From DAOUMF01 sp034411955 (GTDB taxonomy: Bacteria; Chloroflexota; Dehalococcoidia; SM23-28-2; RBG-16-64-32), in contig DAOUMF010000135.1 in NCBI GenBank assembly GCA_034411955.1, forward strand, positions 1 to 14,070: a stretch of 14,070 nt of DNA, read 5' to 3'. How positions within the stretch are numbered: the stretch's first letter is position 1; the number at the start of each line of letters is the position of its first letter. The translations under genes were made by a program, and so were the position numbers. Shown in pieces: positions 6,290 to 13,902 of the stretch. The notes beneath the pieces were generated by a model. That model was not told where the DNA came from and did no database searches. It saw nothing but the letters and a program-made list of their open reading frames with translations.

Positions 6290-8212
6290 TTGGGCCAGAA
6301 CGTGACCCGAAAGATCCTTGCCGACCACCTGGTCTCCGGTGAGCTCGCGCCCGGCAGCGAGATCGCTGTCCGCGTCGACCAGACTCTCACCCAGGACGCC
6401 ACCGGCACCATGGCCTATCTCCAGTTCGAGGCGATGGGCATCCCCAGGGTGCGCACCAAGCTCTCCGTCTCCTACATCGACCACAACATGCTCCAGACCG
6501 GCTTCGAGAACGCCGATGATCACCGCTTCCTCCAGAGCATCGCCGCCAAGTACGGCATCTACTTCTCGCGGCCCGGCAACGGCATCTGCCACCAGGTCCA
6601 CCTGGAGCGCTTCAGCACCCCGGGCGATATCCTCCTGGGCTCGGACAGCCACACGCCGACTTCCGGCGGCGCCTGCATGCTGGCCATCGGCGCCGGCGGC
6701 CTAGATGTCGCCGTCGCCATGGCCGGTGGGCCCTTCAACGTGATGATGCCGAGGGTCGTTGGCGTCCACCTCAAGGGGCAGCTCCAGCCCTGGGTCGCCG
6801 CCAAGGACATCATCCTGGAGCTCCTGCGTCGCCTCACCGTCAAGGGCGGCGTGGGCAAGATCATCGAGTACTTCGGCGAGGGCGTTGCCTCCCTCAGCGT
6901 GCCGGCGCGCGGCACTATCACCAACATGGGCGCCGAGCTCGGTGCCACCACCTCCGTCTTCCCCTCCGACGAGCGCACCCGCGAGTACTTCCGGGCCCAG
7001 AAGCGGGAGGAGATGTGGCGTCCCCTTAGCGCGGACCCCGACGCCGACTACGACGAGGTGGTCGAGATCGACCTCGACAAACTGGGGCCGATGATCGCCC
7101 GTCCCCAGAGCCCGGACAACGTCGTGCCCATCGAAGAGGTGGAGGGCACTAAACTGGCCCAGGTGTGCGTCGGCTCCTGCACCAACTCCTCCTACCACGA
7201 CCTGACGGTCACGGCAGCCGTCCTTAAGGGGCGCAAGGTCAACACTGGCCTCAGCATGACCGTCACCCCCGGCTCCCGACAGGTGTTCAACATGATCGCC
7301 AGCAGCGGCGCCCTGCCCGACCTGATCCAGTCCGGCGCTCGCATCCTGGAGTCCGCCTGCGGCCCATGCATCGGCATGGGGCAGTCGCCACCCTCCGACT
7401 CCGCCTCCCTGCGCACCTTCAACCGCAACTTCCCGGACCGCTCCGGCACCCCTAACGACCGTGTCTACCTGGCCAGCCCGGAAGTGGCGGCCGTCTCCGC
7501 CCTCGCCGGCGAGATCGCCGATCCCCGCAAGTGGGGCCCGCCGCCTTCCGTTGAGACTCCGAGCGAGTTCATCATCGATGACGGCTTCATCATCCGGCCG
7601 CCGGACAGCGGCGATGGCGTGGAGGTGGTGCGAGGGCCCAACATCAAGCCCCTTCCTCTGGCCCAGCCGCTGGCTCAGACGATCAAGGCGCCCGTGCTCA
7701 TCAAGCTGGGCGATAACATCAGCACCGACGACATTCTGCCCGCCGGCTCCAAGGTCCTGCCCCTGCGCTCCAACATCCCCGCCATCTCTGAGTACGTCTT
7801 CCATTACAAGGACCCGGAGTTCGCGGCCAAGGCCAAGGAGGCTGGCGAGAGCATCATCGTCGGGGCGTCCAACTACGGGCAGGGCTCCAGCCGCGAGCAC
7901 GCGGCCCTGGCGCCCATGTACCTCGGGGTCAAGGCCGTGCTGGCCAAGACCTACGCCCGCCTGCACCACACGAACCTGGTGAACTTCGGCATTTTGCCCC
8001 TCGTGTTGGACGACGCAGACCACGACCGCATCAATGCGGGCGATGTCCTGGAGCTCCCGAACGTGCGTGACACCATCCACAACGGCCAGGTCACGGTCCG
8101 CAACACGACGCAGGGCTACGAGTTCACGGCCCGCCACAACCTGTCCGAGCGGCAGATCGAGGTGCTGCTGGAGGGCGGCCAACTGAACTACGTCAAGGCC
8201 CACACCTCCTGA
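6290..8212 (+). CDS. Aconitate hydratase (short, about 640 aa)
   Basis: Interconverts citrate and isocitrate through cis-aconitate using a [4Fe-4S] cluster. Start TTG 6290 is preferred: AGGAGGAG (6276-6283) lies 6 nt upstream, whereas the longer frame from 6158 would run through korB. The N-terminus carries DQTLTQDATGTMAYLQFEAM and YIDHNMLQTG, then SDSHTPTSGG and GGVGKIIEYFGEG. The three cluster ligands are Cys297 in VGSCTNSS and Cys357/Cys360 in ACGPCIGMG. After a linker near residue 450, the swivel domain has GDNISTDDILPAG, the substrate-phosphate loop ASNYGQGSSREHAALAP, and NLVNFGILPL. It is shorter than AcnA of E. coli (about 890 aa) and matches the compact aconitases found in many anaerobes and Chloroflexota. 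Homoaconitase or isopropylmalate dehydratase fusions are less likely given the korAB and mdh neighbours. Arginine codons are mostly CGN, as in korAB. Confidence 0.93.
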   Translation: MGQNVTRKILADHLVSGELAPGSEIAVRVDQTLTQDATGTMAYLQFEAMGIPRVRTKLSVSYIDHNMLQTGFENADDHRFLQSIAAKYGIYFSRPGNGICHQVHLERFSTPGDILLGSDSHTPTSGGACMLAIGAGGLDVAVAMAGGPFNVMMPRVVGVHLKGQLQPWVAAKDIILELLRRLTVKGGVGKIIEYFGEGVASLSVPARGTITNMGAELGATTSVFPSDERTREYFRAQKREEMWRPLSADPDADYDEVVEIDLDKLGPMIARPQSPDNVVPIEEVEGTKLAQVCVGSCTNSSYHDLTVTAAVLKGRKVNTGLSMTVTPGSRQVFNMIASSGALPDLIQSGARILESACGPCIGMGQSPPSDSASLRTFNRNFPDRSGTPNDRVYLASPEVAAVSALAGEIADPRKWGPPPSVETPSEFIIDDGFIIRPPDSGDGVEVVRGPNIKPLPLAQPLAQTIKAPVLIKLGDNISTDDILPAGSKVLPLRSNIPAISEYVFHYKDPEFAAKAKEAGESIIVGASNYGQGSSREHAALAPMYLGVKAVLAKTYARLHHTNLVNFGILPLVLDDADHDRINAGDVLELPNVRDTIHNGQVTVRNTTQGYEFTARHNLSERQIEVLLEGGQLNYVKAHTS

Positions 8213-8220
8213 GCGCCCTG

Positions 8221-8307
8221 GTGGCGGACGCCACAATCTCCTGAAACCGCGGCCGTACTCCGGCGCCACTGTCGCGCTTACCCGCCTGGTGTGCTATTGT
8301 AGGCGGG
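8221..8307 (+). repeat. Two inverted repeats downstream of aconitase
   Basis: The first, GTGGC-GGAC-GCCAC (8221-8234), starts 8 nt after the aconitase stop and could be a weak terminator hairpin, but no T-run follows. The second, CCCGCCT (8281-8287) with AGGCGGG (8301-8307), is a perfect 7-bp repeat with a 13-nt loop that contains TGCTATTGT, which resembles an extended -10 box. The second may therefore mark an operator or promoter for the genes starting at 8333. The region from 8213 to 8332 holds no gene. Confidence 0.35.
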
Positions 8308-8332
8308 GCCACCTCCAGCCAAAGAACAGCGC

Positions 8333-8572
8333 ATGCCCCACAGGATCGCCCTAATATCGGAAGACGGCGCCCGCCCCGAGCTGACACAAGCTACCGTCCA
8401 CGTCCCAGAAACCACCGACGGCCAGTTCGAAGGGGGCGACCCGGTCCCCGGCCAACTCTCGCAGCTCGATAAGCAGGGCCGCATTTCCGAGGATTTTGAC
8501 TTCCCCCTGAGCACAATTAGCGGGCCGCCGGACAGACCTTGTGCCGAGACGCACAGCAGAGAAAGGCAGTAA
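8333..8572 (+). CDS. Small hypothetical protein (79 aa)
   Basis: I do not recognise this protein. It is a 79-aa, fairly acidic and soluble ORF with no signal peptide or membrane segment. It begins MPHRIALISEDG, runs through GGDPVPGQLSQLDKQGR, and has a polar tail rich in Pro, Arg and Glu. In favour of coding: most codons end in G or C, like the neighbouring genes, and its TAA stop (8570-8572) overlaps the AAGGA ribosome-binding site of the next gene, as in coupled operons. Against: there is no clear Shine-Dalgarno before ATG 8333, and the family is unknown. An in-frame TAG at 8300 limits upstream extension. The opposite strand is also open here but resembles nothing. Confidence 0.4.
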   Translation: MPHRIALISEDGARPELTQATVHVPETTDGQFEGGDPVPGQLSQLDKQGRISEDFDFPLSTISGPPDRPCAETHSRERQ

Positions 8573-8579
8573 GGAAAAT

Positions 8580-9545
8580 ATGTCCAAGGTCGTGTTCTTC
8601 ACCGGTCAAGGCCAAGAGGTGATAGACATCTTCGAGGGGATGTGCCCCGAGGGGTTCGAGGTTGCCTCGCGATCCCACCGCATGAGCGACGAGGAGAAGC
8701 TCCCGTTGGTGAAGGACATGGACTTCCTGGCCCTCCACCCGGCCGAGATCTCTAGCGATCTCCTGCGGGAGGCCAAGGCGCTGCGCCTCATCCAATTGCT
8801 GACCGCCGGGTATGACAAGATCGACCTCAGCATCACGCAGGAGTTGGGCATCCCGGTGGCCACCAACGGCGGAGCCAACGCCTGGGCGGTGGCGGAACAC
8901 GCCATCGCCCTTCTCCTGAGCGTGTACAAGCGTCTCATCCCTACGGACCGGACGATGCGGGAGGGAGGCTGGCGCAAGGGCGTTTCGGGGATGAGCATCA
9001 TTGAGGTGGCGGGGAAGACGTTGGGCCTCATCGGGGCAGGGAACATCGGCCGCAAGGTGGCCCGGCGCCTGGCGGCCTTCGAGGCCAGCGTCATCTACTA
9101 CGATGTCATTCCCGCGCCCGACATCGAGAAGGACCTGGGGGCCCGTCGCGTCTCTCTGGAGGAGGTCATCCGAGAGGCGGACATCATCACCCTCCACCTC
9201 CCCCTCCTGCCGGAGACGAGAGGGCTCATCGGCCGCAAGGAATTCGAGATGATGAAGCCCACGACCGTCTTGCTCAACACCAGTCGCGGCCCGGTAGTGG
9301 ACGAGGAGGCGCTGATCGAAGCGCTACGGGAGAAGCGAATCGCTGGGGCAGGCCTGGATGTGTTCGAAAAGGAGCCGCTCTCCGGCGACAGCCCGCTCGT
9401 CCAGTTGGACAACGTGGTCCTCACGCCCCATGTCGGCGGGCATTCGTACGAGGCCTGGTTCCGCCGGTCCGGTTTTGCCTGGGATAACATCAAGCGGGTG
9501 GCGGCGGGCGAGCCGCCTCTTTCCGTCGCCGTTCCGTCACAGTAG
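8580..9545 (+). CDS. D-2-hydroxyacid dehydrogenase (NAD-binding, phosphoglycerate dehydrogenase-like)
   Basis: A 321-aa oxidoreductase that interconverts a 2-oxoacid and a D-2-hydroxyacid with NAD(P)H. ATG 8580 has AAGGA about 4 nt upstream; a GTG at 8541 would add 13 residues without support. Residues 1-95 and the C-terminal end form the catalytic domain (LIQLLTAGYDKIDLS, TNGGANAWAVAEHAIALLL). The central Rossmann domain has GLIGAGNIGRKVARRL and an acidic residue after the second strand (YYDV), which favours NAD over NADP. The catalytic triad is Arg236 (NTSRGPVVDE), Glu265 (VFEKEP) and His284 (TPHVGG), with the family spacing. It has no ACT domain, so serine-pathway feedback control as in SerA is not expected. 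The substrate could be a glyoxylate/hydroxypyruvate, phosphoglycerate or lactate-type acid. It stands 35 bp before osmC and probably shares its transcript. Confidence 0.88.
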   Translation: MSKVVFFTGQGQEVIDIFEGMCPEGFEVASRSHRMSDEEKLPLVKDMDFLALHPAEISSDLLREAKALRLIQLLTAGYDKIDLSITQELGIPVATNGGANAWAVAEHAIALLLSVYKRLIPTDRTMREGGWRKGVSGMSIIEVAGKTLGLIGAGNIGRKVARRLAAFEASVIYYDVIPAPDIEKDLGARRVSLEEVIREADIITLHLPLLPETRGLIGRKEFEMMKPTTVLLNTSRGPVVDEEALIEALREKRIAGAGLDVFEKEPLSGDSPLVQLDNVVLTPHVGGHSYEAWFRRSGFAWDNIKRVAAGEPPLSVAVPSQ

Positions 9546-9580
9546 CAATCGCATCATTAGAGGGACAGGAGGTTAGTCAA

Positions 9581-9994
9581 ATGAAGGTGAAGGTCAAGCA
9601 GAAAGAGGACTTCCACTTCATCGGCAGCGGGGCGGAGTACCCGGGTGAGCTGCTCATCGACGCCGCGGCGCACGTCGGTGGGAAGGGCCGGGGCTTCAGG
9701 CCGCCGGAGCTGATGATGTATTCGATCGCCGGCTGCATGGGCATTCACGGCTACGAGGCGCTTCTCAAGGCTGGCAAGAGTGTGGACAGTGTAGAGGTAG
9801 AGACCGACGGGGAACGTCGGGATGATTACCCAAAGATGTTCACCAAGATAGTGCTGAAGTTCCGCATCAAGGGGAGCGGCCTGACCGAGAAGGACGTCAA
9901 GGACGCCTTCGACGAGGCGCTGAACAAGACGTGCAGCATCGCCGCCATGGTGAACAAGGTGGCCCCCATATCCTGTGAATTCCAGATAAACTGA
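9581..9994 (+). CDS. OsmC/Ohr-family protein
   Basis: A 137-aa protein of the OsmC fold, a dimeric family that includes thiol peroxidases acting on organic hydroperoxides. ATG 9581 follows AGGAGGT (9567-9573) by 7 nt. The family features are the first-strand region, PPELMMYSIAGCMG with the peroxidatic-type Cys52, and a second Cys117 in the helix KTCSIAAMVN. The segment KMFTKIVLKFRIKG is the usual central strand with a following helix (LTEKDVKDAFDEAL). Both cysteines of the redox pair are present, but many OsmC-like proteins of this subgroup have unproven activity, so peroxide reduction is an inference. It ends 14 bp before the biotin carboxylase. The arginine codons are mostly CGN, unlike the next two genes. 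Confidence 0.85.
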   Translation: MKVKVKQKEDFHFIGSGAEYPGELLIDAAAHVGGKGRGFRPPELMMYSIAGCMGIHGYEALLKAGKSVDSVEVETDGERRDDYPKMFTKIVLKFRIKGSGLTEKDVKDAFDEALNKTCSIAAMVNKVAPISCEFQIN

Positions 9995-10008
9995 GCGAGG
10001 GGCACAGG

Positions 10009-11427
10009 ATGTTCAAGAAGATACTCATAGCGAACAGGGGAGAGATCGCCTGCCGGATTATCCAGGCCGCCAATGAACTCGGCATACCCACCGTGGCGAT
10101 CTACTCCGCTGTGGATTCCAAGTCCAGGCATATCAGGCTGGCGGACGAGGCCGTCCAGACGGGGGCCGACCCCCTGGACACCTATCTCAACATAGAGAAC
10201 CTGGTGAACCTGGCCCTTGAAGTCGGGGCTGACGCCATACACCCAGGGTACGGGTTTCTCGCCGAGAACTCGGAGTTCGTGAAGGCGTGCGAGGACAACG
10301 GCGTGACCTTCATCGGGCCACCGAGCAGCGCCATGGCTTTGGCCGGGGACAAGGCGAGGGCGAAGGAGACCATGAGGAAGGCGGGCCTCCCCGTCGTTCC
10401 CGGCAGCCAGGGCATACTGAAGGACGTCGCAGCGGCGAAGACGCTGGTGAAGAAGATAGGCTTTCCGGTGCTTCTCAAGGCGACCGCCGGCGGCGGCGGC
10501 AGGGGCATCAGAGTTTGTCACGACGAGGAGCAACTCGTAGGAAGCTACGACATGGCCTACAGCGAGGCTGAGAAGGCCTTTGGCAACGGGCAGCTCATCC
10601 TGGAGAAGCTGATCCTGAATGCACACCACATCGAGTTTCAGATCATCGGAGACAAGCACGGGAACGTCATCCACCTCGGAGAAAGGGACTGCTCCATCCA
10701 GAGGCGGAACCAGAAGCTGATCGAGATAGCCCCCTCCCTCCTCCTCACGGCCGAGAAGAGGATGGAGATGGGCAGCATGATCACCAAGGCCATGAAGTCC
10801 ATCGGGTACTACAACGCCGGCACGGTGGAGTGTCTCGCCGACGAGGAGATGAACATCTACTTCATGGAGGTGAACACAAGGATCCAGGTGGAACACCCGG
10901 TGACCGAGGAGATAACCGGCGTTGATATCGTAAAGGAAGGGATTAGGGTAGCCGCGGGCCTGCCCCTTCAGTACAAGCAAGGGGACATCAAGTTGAACGG
11001 CAACGCCATCGAGTGCCGAATAACCGCAGAGGACCCGGCGAACAACTTCGCCCCCTCTATGGGCATGGTAGAGAAGTATCATGCACCGGGCGGGATCGGC
11101 ATAAGGGTGGACAGCGCGGCCTTCAGGGGCTATGAGATAACGCCCTACTACGATTCCATGATCGCCAAGCTGATCGTCTGGGGAAGGACGTGGGAGGAGG
11201 CGGTAGCGCGCACGAAGCTGGCCTTGCAGACCTATGCCGTAGGCGGCGTGAAAACGATCATTCCGTACTACCTGAAGGTCATGGATGACGAGGATTTCCT
11301 GGCCGGGAGGTTCCACAACAGGTATGTGGATGAGCACCCGGATCTCCTCGAATATGAGGAAGCGCATGAGCGGGAGGATTACATGGCGGTTCTGGCGGGC
11401 GCGATAGCGTTCTATCACAGGCCTTAG
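10009..11427 (+). CDS. accC: Biotin carboxylase subunit (AccC/PycA-type)
   Basis: A 472-aa ATP-grasp enzyme that carboxylates biotin from bicarbonate and ATP. ATG 10009 has GAGGGG 6 nt upstream. It begins with the family signature KILIANRGEIACRI. HPGYGFLAEN follows, then the glycine-rich loop GGGGRG (161-166), ERDCSIQRRNQK, and the catalytic stretch EVNTRIQVEHPVTE with Glu287, Asn289 and Arg291 (equivalent to E. coli Glu288, Asn290, Arg292). The BC C-terminal domain follows (ECRITAEDP, YDSMIAKLIVWG). It is about 20 aa longer than E. coli AccC because of a C-terminal tail. It stands 10 bp before the biotinyl carboxyltransferase, its likely partner, in the order of a two-subunit pyruvate carboxylase. 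It could also serve the left-hand 12S-like enzyme. Eighteen of 23 arginine codons are AGG/AGA and Ile ATA is frequent, which is unlike korA, korB and aconitase. Confidence 0.94.
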   Translation: MFKKILIANRGEIACRIIQAANELGIPTVAIYSAVDSKSRHIRLADEAVQTGADPLDTYLNIENLVNLALEVGADAIHPGYGFLAENSEFVKACEDNGVTFIGPPSSAMALAGDKARAKETMRKAGLPVVPGSQGILKDVAAAKTLVKKIGFPVLLKATAGGGGRGIRVCHDEEQLVGSYDMAYSEAEKAFGNGQLILEKLILNAHHIEFQIIGDKHGNVIHLGERDCSIQRRNQKLIEIAPSLLLTAEKRMEMGSMITKAMKSIGYYNAGTVECLADEEMNIYFMEVNTRIQVEHPVTEEITGVDIVKEGIRVAAGLPLQYKQGDIKLNGNAIECRITAEDPANNFAPSMGMVEKYHAPGGIGIRVDSAAFRGYEITPYYDSMIAKLIVWGRTWEEAVARTKLALQTYAVGGVKTIIPYYLKVMDDEDFLAGRFHNRYVDEHPDLLEYEEAHEREDYMAVLAGAIAFYHRP

Positions 11428-11437
11428 GGGGTCTCTA

Positions 11438-13723
11438 ATGCCCAAGCGTGAGAATTTTGACGATATTCTGGACAAGCTGTCCAAGGACTTAGAGGCGCTC
11501 ATGAAGGCGCCTGTCGGCAGTAGAAGTGTCAAGATCACCGATCTGACCCCGAGGGAAGGCCAGCAGACCAAGCTCGCCACCAGGGTCGCTACGGAGGATC
11601 TCATCCCGCTGTGCGAAGCGCTCGACAAGTGCGGGTTCTATGCCGTCGAGATGTGGGGTGGCGCGACCTTCGACACGTGCATCCGGTACCTCAAGGAAGA
11701 CCCCTGGGAGAGGCTGAGGACCATCAAGGCGATCATGCCCAATACGCGGCTCCAAATGCTTCTCCGTGGACAGCACATACTGGCCTACAGCCCCAATTCA
11801 GACAAGGCGGTCCACAGGTTCGTGGAGAGGGCCGTCGACAACGGCATGAACGTCTTCAGGATATTTGAGGCCACCAACGACTTCAGAAACCTGCAGGTCG
11901 CTGTTGACGCCGTAAAAGAGTGCGGGCCCGAAGCTGAAGCCCACATCGAGGTGAACTACACCATCAGTCCGGTCCACACCTACGAGAGGTGGATGGACTA
12001 CGCCGAGCAACTGATAGAGATGGGCGCCGACTGGCTGTCCTTCAAGGACGCCACCGGCATCCTCATGCCCATGGACTCCTACAGGCTGATCAAGGGCATC
12101 AAGGAGCGGGCCGGGGACAAGCTCCCCGTTCTCCTCCACTGTCATGATATGGGCGGCACGTCGATCGCCAACCATTTCATGGCTGTCCTGGCCGGGGTCG
12201 ATATGATCGATTCGGCGCTGTCTCCCCTGGCATTCGGCTCATCTCACCCCGCCACGGAAAGCATGGTGGCGATGCTGAGGAACACACCCTTTGACTCGGG
12301 CATAGACCTGAGGAGCTTGGAAGAGCCCGCCAGGATCGCCAGGGAGATCAGGGAAAAGTATCAGAAGTACGCCACAAAGTACTCCGATGTCAGCGGCGAC
12401 GTTCTCATCCACAAGATACCCGGCGGCATGATCGCCAACATGGTCGCTAACCTGGAGGAAGCCGGCAAGCCGGAGCTGATGGATCAGGCTCTCAAAGAGG
12501 TTCCCAGCGTAGAGGCCGACCTCGGCTATCCGCCTCTCCTCACGCCCTTGAGCCAGATCGTGGGCGTCCAGGCGACGCTGAACGTGATAACCGGGGAAAG
12601 ATACAAGATCGTGACGAGCGAGACCAGGGACTACGTCGAAGGGAAGTACGGTATTCCGCCAGGCCCCATCAACAAGGAACTGATGCAGAAGATCATGGGG
12701 GACGAGGAGCCTGACTATTCGATAAGGGCCGGAGACCTTGCCGACCAGGAGGACTGGGACAAGGCGGTAGAAACGCTTGGTCCTCTGGCGAAGAGCGACG
12801 AGGACATCATCATGGGGATCATGTTCCCTATGCAGACCAAGGAACTCCTTGAGCTCAAGGAGAGCGGCAAGCTTGCTGAGGCGCACGCTGCCGCCATCCC
12901 CTCGGGGCCCGAAGAGTCGCCTGCGGCTGCGGCCGAGGCGCCCGCGAAGCCGGCTGAAGCGCCGGCCGGGGCACCCGCGCAGGCGCCCGCGGCACCGGCT
13001 CCTGCTCCACCTCGAGCGACAGGTGCTGTGCTGCCTACCGTGCTGCCTGCCCCCGTCGAGTTTGATGCGGTCCTTGACGGTACGACGTTCCATGTGCAGG
13101 TCGCAGGTGTCGGCGAGCCGCCGATCCCAGGGGCTCCGGTGAGGTACTTTGTCAAGATCGACGATAGGCTCGAGGAAGTAGAGGTGCGTCCGCAGGCGGG
13201 CATCGCGCCTGTAGAGTTTGACGAAGTGTTCCAGGGGGACAAGTTCCACGTGCAGGTGGCCGGTGTCGGCGAGCCGCCGAAGCAGGGAGCCCCCAGGAGC
13301 TACTTCATCAGGGTAGACGGCAAGCTGGAGGAGATAGAGGTGCACCCCCAGGTGGAAATCCCGCCGTCTGCACTCCTTGCGGCCTCGGCGAGAGCCGCGC
13401 CCGCAGCAGCGCCTGCCCCCTCCGCCGAAGCATCCAACCCCGCATCTCAAGCTGTGGCGGAGGCCCCCGCAGCGGCGGCCCCTCCAGCGGGGATACCAAA
13501 GGCAACCCAGCCTGGAGACGCGGTAAGCCCCATGGCGGGCAGAGTGGTCAGGATACTGGTTAAAGCTGGCGATACGGTAAAGGCAGGCCAAACGGTGGTG
13601 GTGGTGGAGGCGATGAAGCTGGAGAGCGAGGTTCAGAGCCCGATAGACGGCACTGTGCAAGAGATCTTTGTCGAGCCAGGTGACAGCGTGACCTCCGAGG
13701 ACGCCCTTGTGAGGGTGGTCTAG
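11438..13723 (+). CDS. 5S/PycB-like carboxyltransferase fused to a biotinyl domain, with altered active site
   Basis: A 761-aa fusion. ATG 11438 has AGGGGGT (11426-11432) 5 nt upstream, overlapping the stop of the biotin carboxylase. Residues 30-310 are the carboxyltransferase barrel (MWGGATFDTCIRYL, DPWERLRTIK, YTISPVHT, FKDATG with Lys203, HCHDMGG with His234/His236). Then come IPGGMIANM and LLTPLSQIVGVQA. An Ala/Pro linker (about 485-537) leads to two tandem 52-aa repeats (538-641), a second Ala/Pro linker, and a biotinyl domain with EAMKLE (Lys727). The usual LRDGHQSL or LRDAHQSL is TPREGQQT here, so the metal-site Asp is Glu40 and the next His is Gln. The active-site Cys of relatives is Asn173, and FDA is FEA. 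Lys and both His ligands remain. Overall it resembles the Propionibacterium 5S subunit. A pyruvate carboxylase beta role is likely from context; a shifted substrate is possible. Arginine codons are mostly AGG. Confidence 0.9.
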   Translation: MPKRENFDDILDKLSKDLEALMKAPVGSRSVKITDLTPREGQQTKLATRVATEDLIPLCEALDKCGFYAVEMWGGATFDTCIRYLKEDPWERLRTIKAIMPNTRLQMLLRGQHILAYSPNSDKAVHRFVERAVDNGMNVFRIFEATNDFRNLQVAVDAVKECGPEAEAHIEVNYTISPVHTYERWMDYAEQLIEMGADWLSFKDATGILMPMDSYRLIKGIKERAGDKLPVLLHCHDMGGTSIANHFMAVLAGVDMIDSALSPLAFGSSHPATESMVAMLRNTPFDSGIDLRSLEEPARIAREIREKYQKYATKYSDVSGDVLIHKIPGGMIANMVANLEEAGKPELMDQALKEVPSVEADLGYPPLLTPLSQIVGVQATLNVITGERYKIVTSETRDYVEGKYGIPPGPINKELMQKIMGDEEPDYSIRAGDLADQEDWDKAVETLGPLAKSDEDIIMGIMFPMQTKELLELKESGKLAEAHAAAIPSGPEESPAAAAEAPAKPAEAPAGAPAQAPAAPAPAPPRATGAVLPTVLPAPVEFDAVLDGTTFHVQVAGVGEPPIPGAPVRYFVKIDDRLEEVEVRPQAGIAPVEFDEVFQGDKFHVQVAGVGEPPKQGAPRSYFIRVDGKLEEIEVHPQVEIPPSALLAASARAAPAAAPAPSAEASNPASQAVAEAPAAAAPPAGIPKATQPGDAVSPMAGRVVRILVKAGDTVKAGQTVVVVEAMKLESEVQSPIDGTVQEIFVEPGDSVTSEDALVRVV
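13049..13360 (+). repeat. Tandem 156-bp in-frame duplication within the second carboxyltransferase gene
   Basis: Two adjacent 156-bp units (13049-13204 and 13205-13360) encode 52-aa repeats, residues 538-589 and 590-641. Both begin APVEFD and share FHVQVAGVGEPP, GAP, YF and LEE.EV.PQ. By direct count 34 of 52 residues are identical. The end of each unit (YFVKIDDRLEEVEV, YFIRVDGKLEEIEV) resembles the single beta segment that precedes the biotinyl linker in the other fusion protein of this window (FNVFVGDEYYQVDV). Confidence 0.95.
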
Positions 13724-13742
13724 GACTGGCATTTTGGTGTCG

Positions 13743-13767
13743 GCGGCCTTCGGCTGCGGGTTCTTTC
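13743..13767 (+). terminator. Candidate weak terminator after the second carboxyltransferase gene
   Basis: GCGGCC (13743-13748) can pair with GGCTGC (13752-13757) around a 3-nt loop, with one G-T wobble, 20 bp after the TAG stop. It is followed by GGGTTCTTTCC, which has only a short broken T-run. It could end the accC-carboxyltransferase transcript before mdh, but the stem is short and the call is tentative. Confidence 0.3.
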
Positions 13768-13805
13768 CAGATGGCCGAGGCCGTCAGCGAGAAGCTGGGA
13801 AGAAC

Positions 13806-13882
13806 GGACTGAGGAACGCAAGCCGCTCACTTGAGTGTGCGGCTTGGCATTGAGCGAACAGCCGCGGACTGGAGTGCGCGGC
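13806..13882 (+). promoter_or_regulatory. Repeated hairpin module in the mdh leader
   Basis: Hairpin A has arms CAAGCCGC (13819-13826) and GCGGCTTG (13839-13846), 8 bp perfect, extended by CACT/AGTG inside after a T-T mismatch. Hairpin B has arms GCCGCG (13861-13866) and CGCGGC (13877-13882). Their 22-nt cores (13822-13843 and 13861-13882) match at 18 positions and start 39 nt apart. The flank before each core is also similar (ACTGAGGAAC and ATTGAGCGAAC). Hairpin B ends 9 nt before the mdh Shine-Dalgarno. This looks like a duplicated RNA or protein-binding element controlling mdh. It matches no riboswitch I recognise. Confidence 0.5.
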
Positions 13883-13902
13883 GGAGAGAATAGGAGGTGC
13901 CC

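Noticed and set aside
9826..11628. A 600-codon open frame on the minus strand opposite the biotin carboxylase
   Set aside because: It spans the boundaries of three conserved plus-strand genes and shows no family features. The same applies to the long minus-strand frames at 6701-8269 and 12239-13732.
13771..13812. A 13-codon ORF (MAEAVSEKLGRTD) in the mdh leader
   Set aside because: It has no Shine-Dalgarno and no sign of an attenuator codon run.
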